Shown here in pieces: positions 39,840 through 48,125 of a stretch of 64,000 bases of DNA (position 1 is its first letter; each line of letters starts with the position of its first letter). Under the pieces are notes generated by a model. It worked only from the letters and a program-made list of their open reading frames with translations. It was not told the origin of the DNA and made no database searches. Made by a program: the position numbers and the translations under genes. The DNA lies in assembly GCA_047638695.1 (NCBI GenBank), contig JBLINY010000012.1, positions 3,883-67,882 on the forward strand, given 5' to 3'. This DNA is from JAHECQ01 sp047638695 (GTDB taxonomy: Bacteria > Actinomycetota > Acidimicrobiia > Acidimicrobiales > SZUA-35).

Positions 39840-41233
39840 GTAATCCCTGGACCATAGAGACAGCAGCGAGTGCGCTGCGAGCTGGTGAGACGACGTCGGT
39901 TGCACTAGTTGAGCAGGCTCAGACTGCAGCCGATCAGCTCGACCCCCAGATGGGCACCTGGATCGACCGTTACAACGAACAGGCGCTGGCTCGTGCCGAT
40001 GAAGCCGATGCCGAACTGGCGGCAGGCAACGACCGGGGCCCCCTTCATGGCATTCCTTTGGGAATCAAAGACATCATCAGCACCGACGAGGGTCCGACGA
40101 CGGCGCAGAGTCTGACGTTGCCCGCGTCGTGGGGAGAGGCCGGCGATGGTCCGTTGATGACCCGTCTTCGCGACGCTGGCGCTGTGGTGATGGGCAAGAC
40201 AACCACGATGGAGTACGCCATCGGGCGCCCTGATTTTTCGAAGCCGTTCCCGGTTCCTCGTAACCCGTGGAACCTCGAGCGGTGGACCGGCGGATCGAGT
40301 TCGGGCACCGGTAATGGGGTGGCGTCGGGCCAGATTCTGGGCGGGCTCGGCACCGACACCGGAGGCAGCGTTCGTCTCCCGGCTGCCTACAACGGCATTA
40401 GTGGCCACAAGCCAACCTTTGGTCTCGTTCCAAAGTCGGGCTGTGTACCGCTTGGCATGAGCTACGACCACATTGGCCCGATGGCCCGGTCGGCCTGGGA
40501 TTGTGCGGCCATGCTCACCGTGATGGCCGGAGCTGATCCCAGCGACCGAACCACCGTCGATCGAGCCCCTGTCGACTACGTTTCGTCGCTCGACCGAACA
40601 CTCGACGGGTTGAAGATTGGTGTGATCTCCAACGAGCGAATGGTAAGCGGCAGCTCCGAACCGACGATGGCGGTGTTCGATGAAGCCGTCGGTGTCTTGA
40701 CCGAGGCCGGAGCCACCGCGCATCCCTTCGAGGTCCCGCTGTACGACGAGATCTGCGCCGGCGCCTTCCTGGCCCTCGAAGCCGAAGCGTTCGCCTGGCA
40801 CCGCAAACTCCTGGCTGAACGCTGGGATGACTACGGGCGCCCGACTCGACTCACCATTGTGCAGGGAGCGTTGATCAGCGCCAGTGATCTGGTGCAGATC
40901 GAGCGGGTTCGCCAGATCGCTCGGCGACAGATTGTCGAGAAGATGGATGCCGAGGGCATCGACGTGCTCGTCAGCCCGACGACGGGGTACGCGGCCACCC
41001 CGTTCAGTGGCGCCGACCCCAAGGCCATCTCGAACCGAGCCCTTCACACGTCGGCTTGGAACAGCACGGGCGCTCCGGCCTTCTCGGTGCCGATGGGCCT
41101 CGATCCCGATTCGCTACCTCTCGGTCTTCAGATCGTCGGGAGACCCTTCGCCGACGATCTGGTGCTGGCCATCGGCCACGCGTACCAACAGCGCACCGAC
41201 TGGCATCTCCGCAAGGCACCACTGCATGGGTGA
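39836..41233 (+). CDS. amidase signature-family hydrolase
   Basis: A 465-residue amidase. Catalytic lysine in GIKDIIS, glycine/serine loop RWTGGSSSGTGNGVASGQ with the cis-Ser, and nucleophile Ser in LGTDTGGSVRLPAAY. Complete for the Ser-cisSer-Lys triad and normal length. The AtzG-like peptide in front suggests a GatA/AtzE-type complex acting on small amides (cyanuric acid/biuret pathway, allophanate or other), but the other pathway genes (AtzD, AtzF) are not present. It is followed by the methyltransferase, whose ATG (41226) lies inside the amidase's last codons. Confidence 0.9.
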   Translation: MSNPWTIETAASALRAGETTSVALVEQAQTAADQLDPQMGTWIDRYNEQALARADEADAELAAGNDRGPLHGIPLGIKDIISTDEGPTTAQSLTLPASWGEAGDGPLMTRLRDAGAVVMGKTTTMEYAIGRPDFSKPFPVPRNPWNLERWTGGSSSGTGNGVASGQILGGLGTDTGGSVRLPAAYNGISGHKPTFGLVPKSGCVPLGMSYDHIGPMARSAWDCAAMLTVMAGADPSDRTTVDRAPVDYVSSLDRTLDGLKIGVISNERMVSGSSEPTMAVFDEAVGVLTEAGATAHPFEVPLYDEICAGAFLALEAEAFAWHRKLLAERWDDYGRPTRLTIVQGALISASDLVQIERVRQIARRQIVEKMDAEGIDVLVSPTTGYAATPFSGADPKAISNRALHTSAWNSTGAPAFSVPMGLDPDSLPLGLQIVGRPFADDLVLAIGHAYQQRTDWHLRKAPLHG

Positions 41234-42063
41234 GGGCAATCGGCCCTCATCCGGCACGGTCGCCGAGCACTACGAGCGCAACGACAGCATCGTCGAGGCC
41301 ATCGTGGCCGCGATTGAGGGTAGCGGTCTTGATGCCACCGATGCGGCCAATTTTGCCGGAGCCGAGGAGTTCCACCTCGGGGGCCGGTCGACAGCCGACG
41401 CCCTCATCGCCGACCTCGCGCTCGATGCAGCAGGCGTTCACCTTGATGTTGGATGTGGCATCGGTGGCACTGCTCGCCGTATCGCCGTATCGCCGTATCG
41501 CCGCCTCGGTGGGATGTCGGGTCGTCGGTGTGGATCTCACGCCTCGGTTCGTCGAGGCCGCTCGTCAGCTGAGCGATCGTGTTGGTCTCGGCGCCCTCAC
41601 CGACTTTCGAGTCGCTGACGCAGCGAAGCTTGCTATGCCCGCCGACACGTTCGCGTCGGCATCGCTTCTGCACGTCGGCATGAACGTTGCCGACAAGCCG
41701 GCTTTGGTGGCTGGCGTGGCCCGAGCTCTGGCCCCGGGCGGCCGGTTCGCCATCTTTGATGTGATGCGAGTGAGCGACGGAGTCCTCTCCTATCCCATGC
41801 ACTGGGCGACAGACCCGGCAAATAGTCATGTCGAGTCTCCCGAGAACTATCAGCACCACCTAACCCAGGGCGGCTTTACGGTTGAATCGGTTGTTGACCG
41901 CACCGAGATGGCAATGACCGCGGCTGCCGCCGAGAATCCTCCGCCGGTACATCTCGGCCATCTGATGGGCCGGGACTTCGGTTCGATGATCGCCAACCTC
42001 TTGCCCGCGGTGAAGGCGGGCACGCTGGCACCGATTCAGATTGTCGCTCGTCGCAACGACTAG
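41226..42063 (+). pseudogene. SAM-dependent methyltransferase, frameshifted by an 8-nt repeat expansion
   Basis: The N-terminal frame (from ATG 41226) reads VAEHYERNDSIVEAI and LDVGCGIGGTARRIA, the SAM motif I of UbiE/COQ5-like methyltransferases, then goes out of frame after the repeat at 41476-41499. The next frame continues with CRVVGVDLTPRFVEAARQL, MPADTFASASLLHVGMNVADK, PGGRFAIFDVMR and GGFTVESV to 42063. Removing two of the three 8-nt units (16 bases) joins both halves to about 273 residues. It may be an off-state of a phase-variable gene or a pseudogene. Co-transcribed with the amidase. Confidence 0.82.
41476..41499 (+). repeat. three tandem 8-nt units (GCCGTATC) that break the methyltransferase
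   Basis: GCCGTATC at 41476-41483, 41484-41491 and 41492-41499, followed by GCCGCCTC. Sixteen extra bases shift the frame by +1. A single unit or four units would give an open frame. Confidence 0.92.
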
Positions 42064-42082
42064 GCCACCCGGACAGGAAGGA

Positions 42083-42457
42083 CTAGGCAGTGAGCGGGGA
42101 ACCATCGGCTCGTTCGTTGAAGGCGAAGTCTTCGACTGGCTTACGGCTGAGCTTCGTGAGCTGCTTCGGAGGTTTGCCTAGCGTCAGCATGGCGCACACC
42201 GCCTCGTGCGATTCGAGTCGGAGGAACTGCTGCACCTCTGGCTCGGCCGAGCTGAGCATGGTGGTGAGGGCGCCGCCGTAGCCGGCGTTTCGAGCTCCAA
42301 GCAGAATGTTGTGGCAGAAAGGATAGATCGATGCGCCGCCGCCGCTCGGCGCAAACCGAGCGTTGTCGAGGATGTCGTACAGAACCGCGTTTGGCAGATC
42401 GTCGTCGGTGAACTCGTGAGCCGCGAACGTGGTTCGCATGACATCATTCAGTTCCAT
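42083..42457 (-). pseudogene. nitroreductase-family gene with internal in-frame deletion
   Basis: A 124-codon frame. N-terminus: VMRTTFAAHEFTDDDLPNAVLYDILDNARFAPSGG, which is the start and FMN loop of a nitroreductase. It then jumps to YPFCHNILLGARNAGYGGALTTML and VCAMLTLGKPPKQLTKLSRKPVEDFA, which belong about 90-100 residues later. The deleted part holds most of the FMN pocket and core helices. Family members have about 210-220 residues. The frame is intact and ends are regular, so a small protein may still be made, but it should not bind FMN normally. Convergent with the methyltransferase end (20 bases). Confidence 0.8.
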
Positions 42458-42514
42458 CTTGCTGACCTGTCGCTAGCTGACCCGATCGAGCCGAGGCCCG
42501 ATCGGGCCGACCAT

Positions 42515-44230
42515 TTAATTGATTCCCGTACCCTTGGTGTCGGTACCTGAGCGAAGAACATTGCCGGGACGGTTCTCGGTGAACTCGTCGTTGTGCACGA
42601 TCTCTTCGCCGTTGCAGAACACGTGGTTGTAACCGTCGGCGCCGCCGTAGAGGCGCCAGGCCCCACCCGGAAGGTCGTAGCGGGCCTCGATCTTCCGCAG
42701 CGCAATCTCGTCGGGGTCAATAACGTTGACGTCGGCGTGGAAGCCCTCGGTGAGCTGGCCCCGACTCTGAATGCCGTACATCTGGGCCGGGGCATCGGTG
42801 ATGTAGTGCACTGCCTGTTCCCAGCTCACGAGGTCACGGTCTTTCACCGCTGACTGCAGCATCGACGTGGTGGCGTTGAAGGTGGTGAGGAGATCGAGGT
42901 GGGCGCCGGCATCGGTCCCGCCAACCATGGTGCGTTCATCGGCCCAGATCTCGGTGCGGAGCTTCCAGGTCTCGTCGTCGTCGCCCCGGACCGGTGAGTA
43001 CAGGCCGGTCTGGAGCTTGTCTTCGACCACGATGTCGCACAGCACATCGAAGGCGGCTCGGCCTTCTTCTTCGGCGATCTCGCCGATCGTGCGTCCGATG
43101 TACTGCTGGTTCTCCTCGCTGAACGACTCGCCGACCGTAAGCACATCCCACTTGGCCACGCCGCGCAGCGGGCTCGGACCTTGTGCCAGTTCGGCTAGCT
43201 CGCGGCGTTTGTCGGGATCGGCCAGCATCTCGAGCTTCTCATCGGCCGGCAGGGCCATTGGCTCGCGCCATCCGTTTAGGGCATCCAGGACGAAGCCATT
43301 TTCGAACGACAGGCGTGCAGTGACAGGACACGGCACGGTGAGGGCGATGACCTCGCCGCCGTTCGCCTTGGCATAGTCGCTTGCGCCGAGGTTGTTCTCC
43401 ATTACGTCGAGTTGCTTCGGCGAGGTGCTTGCCGCGATCAGGTTCCAGTTGAGCGGGCGGTTGGCAGCGGCCGACATCTTGGCGATCAGTTGGATCCGAT
43501 CTTCGGAGAAGCGGCCAACGGCGGGAATGAACTCGAGCGACGTGCCGTCGTAGTCGGCGCACACACCGGCAAGCTCGATGAGCTCGTCGGTTGTGCAGTG
43601 ACGGCTGGGCACGGGCTGGCCGTTAGGGTCGTTGTGGGTGGTGGCCCACGATGAAGAGAAGCCAATGCCGCCTTCCTCGATCGAGGAACGCAGCAGCTGC
43701 TTCATTGCCTCGAGCTCTTCCGGCGTTGACTCTTGGCCAACCGAGCGCTCGCCCATCACGAGGCGGCGGATGGCGCTATGGCCCACCATGAACCCGGTGT
43801 TGATGGCGAGGGTGCCATCGAGCTGGTCCAGCCATTGGCCGAAGCTGGCCCAGTTCCAGGGCACGCCCTGTTGTAGCGACTCGAGGGGCATGCCCTCGAC
43901 CCGGCTGAGCATGCGCATGAGGTAATCGCCGTGCTCGGGTGCCATAGGGGCGATGGTGAAGCCGCAGTTGCCACCGATGATGGTGGTGATGCCGTGCAAC
44001 GGCGAGGGGCTGAGGGTCGTGTCCCAATGCGCCTGGGCGTCGTAGTGGGTGTGAACGTCGATGAACCCGGGGGTAACCATTTTTCCGGTGGCATCGATGG
44101 TTCTGGCCGCGTCGGTGTCGATCGAGCCGATGGTGGCGATTTTGCCGTCCTTGATGCCTACGTCAGTTTGTTGACGTGGACCTCCGGTGCCATCGATGAC
44201 CGTGCCGTTCTTGATCACTACGTCGTACAT
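42515..44230 (-). CDS. N-acyl-D-amino-acid deacylase-like amidohydrolase
   Basis: A 571-residue member of amidohydrolase family 3. MVTPGFIDVHTHYDAQAHWD carries the metal-binding HxH, ITTIIGGNCGFTIAPM is the conserved cysteine-containing loop of D-aminoacylases, and the barrel ends with MVGGTDAGAHLD (metal Asp). The first strand is VVIKNGTVIDGTGGPR. These enzymes deacylate N-acyl-D-amino acids or open related cyclic amides; many annotated members remain untested. It stands alone on the minus strand; the nearest upstream gene, 44320, is divergent. Confidence 0.88.
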   Translation of the reverse strand: MYDVVIKNGTVIDGTGGPRQQTDVGIKDGKIATIGSIDTDAARTIDATGKMVTPGFIDVHTHYDAQAHWDTTLSPSPLHGITTIIGGNCGFTIAPMAPEHGDYLMRMLSRVEGMPLESLQQGVPWNWASFGQWLDQLDGTLAINTGFMVGHSAIRRLVMGERSVGQESTPEELEAMKQLLRSSIEEGGIGFSSSWATTHNDPNGQPVPSRHCTTDELIELAGVCADYDGTSLEFIPAVGRFSEDRIQLIAKMSAAANRPLNWNLIAASTSPKQLDVMENNLGASDYAKANGGEVIALTVPCPVTARLSFENGFVLDALNGWREPMALPADEKLEMLADPDKRRELAELAQGPSPLRGVAKWDVLTVGESFSEENQQYIGRTIGEIAEEEGRAAFDVLCDIVVEDKLQTGLYSPVRGDDDETWKLRTEIWADERTMVGGTDAGAHLDLLTTFNATTSMLQSAVKDRDLVSWEQAVHYITDAPAQMYGIQSRGQLTEGFHADVNVIDPDEIALRKIEARYDLPGGAWRLYGGADGYNHVFCNGEEIVHNDEFTENRPGNVLRSGTDTKGTGIN

Positions 44231-44319
44231 GTGAGATCCCCTTGGTCGGTGCCCCGAGTCTAGATCCCGCTCGCGGCTGGCAACGAAATTCGATTAGCCG
44301 GCGCGGTACGGTCGGGGCG

Positions 44320-44571
44320 ATGTTCAAGTGGGATCAGCTCGACACGATGACTCGGGCAGCCGTTGGGGCGACCGGCGCCATGTTGCTGCTCATCATCATT
44401 CCGCCCTTCGGGCTGTTATGCGGCGTGGCCGCCATGGGGCTGGGTGCGGTCGCGTTTAGACAGGCCGGCGCCGACGGCCGGGCTAACCCAACGGCGCAGT
44501 GGTGCATGATGATCTCCGGCGTCGTGATCTTCCTGCTTATTGCCGGAAACATTCTTTACGCCCGCAGCTGA
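44320..44571 (+). CDS. small two-helix membrane protein
   Basis: An 83-residue protein with two hydrophobic stretches, AAVGATGAMLLLIIIPPFGLLCGVAAMGLGAVAF (about 13-46) and CMMISGVVIFLLIAGNILY (about 62-80), separated by a short polar loop RQAGADGRANPTA. Plausible start ATG 44320. Looks like the DUF4190-type or generic membrane peptides found in actinobacteria. It lies convergent to the alcohol dehydrogenase at 44578 (6 bases between stops). Function unknown. Confidence 0.7.
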   Translation: MFKWDQLDTMTRAAVGATGAMLLLIIIPPFGLLCGVAAMGLGAVAFRQAGADGRANPTAQWCMMISGVVIFLLIAGNILYARS

Positions 44572-44577
44572 ACGCAA

Positions 44578-45729
44578 TCAGTCGAACGCGATGATTCCTC
44601 GAATGTTCTTTCCGTCGCGCATGTCCTGGTATCCCTCGTTGATTTGGTCGAGGGTGTACCGCTTGGTGATGAGCTCATCGAGCAACAATTGGCCACCCTG
44701 GTAAAGGCGGAGCAACTCGGGGATGCGGCTGCGGGGGCTGGCCGAGCCGAAGATGGTGCCTTTCAACTCCTTCTGCATGAGCGTCAACATCGCGAGGTCG
44801 AGTTTCACATCGTGCTGATCCATCGGGGCCACAGCGGTGGCAACCACGGTCCCTCCCTTGGAGCAGAGGTCCATCGCCGGTTGGATGAGATCGCCATACA
44901 GCACACCGGGTGTGAGGATGACCGCGTCAGCCATTCGGCCCCACGAGAGGTCGTTGACCAGCTGCATGGCGTCAGCCATTGAGGAGGCAGCATGTGTGGC
45001 CCCGAACTGCATAGCCTTTTCTTGCTTCCACTCGTTGGGGTCGACGGCGATGATGTGCGCCGCGCCCGCTGCTTTTGCCCCCTGCACGGCGTTCGAGCCA
45101 ATGCCACCGCAACCAACGACCACGACGGTATCGCCGGCGGTCACTTCGGCCCGGCTCACGGCCGAGCCATAGCCGGTAGCGACGCCACAGCTGACGAGAC
45201 ACACGACATCGAGGGGAAGATCGGGTTCGACCTTGATGATCGAGGCCTCGGCTAAAAGCATGTGTTCAGCGAAGGTGCCCAGCTTCGCCAGCGTGCCGAG
45301 ATTGCGGCCGTCGCTGGTGTGAGTCCGAAAGGTGCCGTCGGTGACCATGCCGCCGCCGAACGTTCCGCCTCCGAGGTCGCATAGATTCTGCATGCCGTCG
45401 GCACAGGGTTTGCATACGCCACACGAGGGAACGAACGAGCAGCTGATGTGGTCACCCGGCTTCACACTGGTTACGCCGGGGCCAACCTCGACGACGACGC
45501 CCGACCCTTCATGGCCGCCGATGATGGGGAAGATTGTGCCGCCGGGAATCTGTTCCAGGAGCTCGGGCGGTGGCACCAAGTCTCCCGTCACGAGGTGTTC
45601 GTCTGAGTGGCAAAGGCCAGCGAATGAGGTCTTCACCAAGACCTCACCTGCTTTGGGAGAATCGATCTCGATCTCCTCGACGCTCCAATCTTGACCAACC
45701 TCATGCAGTATCGCTGCTCGCGTTTTCAT
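44578..45729 (-). CDS. NDMA-type zinc-dependent alcohol dehydrogenase
   Basis: A 383-residue MDR enzyme. Catalytic zinc ligands: GLCHSDEH (Cys, with H of GGHEGSG), structural zinc cysteines in SCGVCKPCADGMQNLC, and the cofactor loop VVVVGCGGIGSNAVQGAK. The start MKTRAAILHEVGQDWSVEEIEIDSPKAGEVLV closely follows actinobacterial NDMA-dependent dehydrogenases, which hold their nicotinamide tightly and are thought to use mycofactocin as external electron acceptor. No mycofactocin genes are in this window. It has a good ribosome site (AAGGGGG). Alcohols of xenobiotic or steroid side chains are likely substrates. Confidence 0.88.
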   Translation of the reverse strand: MKTRAAILHEVGQDWSVEEIEIDSPKAGEVLVKTSFAGLCHSDEHLVTGDLVPPPELLEQIPGGTIFPIIGGHEGSGVVVEVGPGVTSVKPGDHISCSFVPSCGVCKPCADGMQNLCDLGGGTFGGGMVTDGTFRTHTSDGRNLGTLAKLGTFAEHMLLAEASIIKVEPDLPLDVVCLVSCGVATGYGSAVSRAEVTAGDTVVVVGCGGIGSNAVQGAKAAGAAHIIAVDPNEWKQEKAMQFGATHAASSMADAMQLVNDLSWGRMADAVILTPGVLYGDLIQPAMDLCSKGGTVVATAVAPMDQHDVKLDLAMLTLMQKELKGTIFGSASPRSRIPELLRLYQGGQLLLDELITKRYTLDQINEGYQDMRDGKNIRGIIAFD

Positions 45730-45758
45730 AGGTCCCCCTTGATGGATGTGTACGAAAG

Positions 45759-46829
45759 TTAGTCCCAGGCCTGAAGCACGGGGAGAACCTCTTTGGCGAA
45801 CAGGCGCATGCTCTTCTCGGCTTCATCCATGGGAATGCCGCCATAGCGGAAGCAGGTGGCGAGTTCGAAGGGGCCGAGTAGCTCACGGCGAGCCTCGAAT
45901 GTCGCGAGCACCTCGTCGGGCGTTCCGTGGGCTGTTGCTTTCATGAACCCGTCGAGGAAGCCGCTTTCGCCGATCTTGGCGAGGATTTTGGCCGCCTGAG
46001 CGTAGGCGTCGTAACCCTCGGTCTCGGCGAAGTGGCTACCGGCGACCTCGTAGTGGTCGAGCACACTGGCCAGGTACAGACCCATGTGCTGGTTGGCCAG
46101 TTCCTGCGCTTTCGCTCCGTCGGCGTGGCACATCATGAAGTCGGCGGTCATTGGTGGGGGAGCGTCAACCCCATGGAACTCTTTGAACAGCTCGCGGTAT
46201 CGAGTGATGGAAGGCATGCGCGCATCCCATGACCGGTCGGCGAACATCACCATGCGGGCGGCCAACCGCGCCGCTGATTCGACGGAATCGTCCGAACTGG
46301 CAACGGCGTAAAGGCGGTCGCTGAACGACCGCTCGGGGCGGGGCCGAATCTCGGCCCGCGGTTGTGGGTAGTAGGGACCGTTACCTTCGATGAAGCCAGT
46401 CTCGAGGGCTTCTTTCACCATCACCGAGCCCTCGTCGAATCGGCCGCGTGACTCGCTCATCTCAATGCCACGGAAGTTGGCGTACTCGCGTCGAGACAAA
46501 CCCCGGCCCATACCGAACCGAACGCGCCCGTCGGAGAGGTGATCGAGCATGGCGATCTTCTCGGCCACTTGGAGCGGCTCGTTCCATGGCATGATCACCG
46601 CTGCGGTGCCGAGGTCGATGCGGCTGGTAGCGGCGGCCAGGTACGACAACAGCTGGGTGTTGTCAGGGCAGAACGAGTAATCGAAGAAGTGGTGCTCGGC
46701 GGGCCAGATCACGTCGAAGCCGAGTTCCTCGGCCAACAGGGCAAGGTGGATCTCGTCCTTGTAGACCTGTCCGTCGGTAATGCCCTCCCAGCCAGAGCTG
46801 GCGAAAACAAGCTGCATACCTACATCCAT
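45759..46829 (-). CDS. luciferase-like (LLM) flavin-dependent oxidoreductase
   Basis: A 356-residue bacterial-luciferase fold. MQLVFASSGWEGITDGQVYKDEIHLALLAEELGFDVIWPAEHHFFD gives the first beta-alpha unit with the AEHH motif, then DLGTAAVIMPWNEPLQVAEKIAMLDHLSDGRVRFGMGRG, conserved in flavin (FMN or F420) enzymes of this class. ATG at 46829 after GGGGGTCC, or ATG 46817. The C-terminal part ends in VLPVLQAWD. It runs next to the zinc dehydrogenase (29 bases downstream) and divergent from the nitroreductase fusion at 46883. Two other LLM proteins are at 51407 and 60619. Confidence 0.88.
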   Translation of the reverse strand: MDVGMQLVFASSGWEGITDGQVYKDEIHLALLAEELGFDVIWPAEHHFFDYSFCPDNTQLLSYLAAATSRIDLGTAAVIMPWNEPLQVAEKIAMLDHLSDGRVRFGMGRGLSRREYANFRGIEMSESRGRFDEGSVMVKEALETGFIEGNGPYYPQPRAEIRPRPERSFSDRLYAVASSDDSVESAARLAARMVMFADRSWDARMPSITRYRELFKEFHGVDAPPPMTADFMMCHADGAKAQELANQHMGLYLASVLDHYEVAGSHFAETEGYDAYAQAAKILAKIGESGFLDGFMKATAHGTPDEVLATFEARRELLGPFELATCFRYGGIPMDEAEKSMRLFAKEVLPVLQAWD

Positions 46830-46882
46830 TGATGGACCCCCGAAGTCGACTGAGCGCAAAGCTAACGGCTACAAACGGACCC

Positions 46883-48046
46883 ATGGCAATCGAGAACGCT
46901 CCGATCGATGTCGAGGCGGTCGACCTCGCGCTCTCCACCACCCGCGCCGTGCGTCGCCGGCTCGATCTCGGCCGAGACGTCGACAACCAGATCATCCTTG
47001 ATTGCATCGATGTTGCCGAGCAGGCCCCCAGCGGCGGCAACCAGGGCAGCCGGCGATGGATCATCGTGCGAGATCCAGCGATGAAGGCCCGCCTCGCCGA
47101 CATCTACCTCGAGGCAGCCGGGAAGTGGATGATCGAGTCTCGGGACAAGATCGCCGGTACTGGACACCCCCAAGAGCAGGTGATGAACTCGGCCGCGTTT
47201 CTGGCCGAGAACCTGGCCGACGTCCCGGCCATTGTCATCCCCACCATCATCGGCAAGCATGACGGCAACGGCCGTCCGGGGTTGTTCGACTCGGTCATTC
47301 AGTCGGCTTGGAGCTTTTCGGTAGCGTTGCGGGCTCGCGGCCTTGGCTCAGCCTGGACCACCGCCATCTTGAATAAGGAAGACGACATCGCCGAGCTGCT
47401 CGGTATCCCCGAAGGCATGACCCAGATCGCCATGTTGCCCGTCGGCTGGACAAAGGGAACAGACTTCAAGATGGCCCCCCGTCTGCCGGCCCGAGAGATC
47501 AGCTATTTCGATCGTTACGCCCACACCTGGGAACACGGCCCGAGCGACCCGCCGAAGCACAGTGACGGAGCCGGCACGGTGGTCGAGGTCGATATCAAGG
47601 CCAAGCCCGCAGCGGTGTGGCCGTTCGTCTCCGACATCAGCTTTGGCGGCCAGTTCAGCGAAGAGTTCGTGGGAGCAAGCTGGGACGAAGGTCAGGAGCC
47701 AGGAACCGGTGCCACCTTCACCGGATCGAACACCCACCCGGCCATTGGCGAATGGGACGTTCCGTGTTTCGTCACAGCTTTTGAGGAAGACCGGGTCTTC
47801 GCCTGGTCGACATCTGACCCCGAGAACCCCGGAGCCCGATGGAAGTTCGAGCTGGCCGGTATCGCGGGCGCAACCCGTCTTCGCTACAGCATGATCATTG
47901 GACCTGGGCCTTCGGGTATCTCGGCCGCTATCGAGTCGATGCCAGACAAAGAACCGAAGATCCTCAGCCGCAGGCTCGACGAACACCGGGCCAATATGCA
48001 GAAGGTTCTTGACGGGATCGTGGCCGCTGTGGCCAGCGCAAAGTGA
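46883..48046 (+). CDS. nitroreductase-SRPBCC fusion protein
   Basis: A 387-residue protein made of two domains. Residues 1-215 are a nitroreductase (RAVRRRLDLGRDVDNQIIL, APSGGNQGSRRWIIVRD, SVIQSAWSFSVALRARGLGSAWTTA). Residues about 232-387 are an SRPBCC domain (VVEVDIKAKPAAVWPFVSDISFGGQF, a curved sheet, and the final helix DEHRANMQKVLDGIVAAV). Separate relatives of both exist in this window (35896; 33748, 5120). A fusion suggests the SRPBCC domain presents a hydrophobic substrate to the FMN domain. Divergent from the LLM gene with 53 bases between starts. Confidence 0.83.
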   Translation: MAIENAPIDVEAVDLALSTTRAVRRRLDLGRDVDNQIILDCIDVAEQAPSGGNQGSRRWIIVRDPAMKARLADIYLEAAGKWMIESRDKIAGTGHPQEQVMNSAAFLAENLADVPAIVIPTIIGKHDGNGRPGLFDSVIQSAWSFSVALRARGLGSAWTTAILNKEDDIAELLGIPEGMTQIAMLPVGWTKGTDFKMAPRLPAREISYFDRYAHTWEHGPSDPPKHSDGAGTVVEVDIKAKPAAVWPFVSDISFGGQFSEEFVGASWDEGQEPGTGATFTGSNTHPAIGEWDVPCFVTAFEEDRVFAWSTSDPENPGARWKFELAGIAGATRLRYSMIIGPGPSGISAAIESMPDKEPKILSRRLDEHRANMQKVLDGIVAAVASAK

Positions 48047-48125
48047 GAATGGTCCAGGTGACCCTGCCCCATGTGACAGGGCTCGAGGAAGAGATTCGCG
48101 TGCCAACAACAAAAGGGAGAGCCAA

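Noticed and set aside
42495..42508. The 14-bp palindrome GGCCCGATCGGGCC between the truncated nitroreductase and the deacylase
   Set aside because: Short GC palindromes are expected by chance at this base composition; no T run or partner site supports a role.
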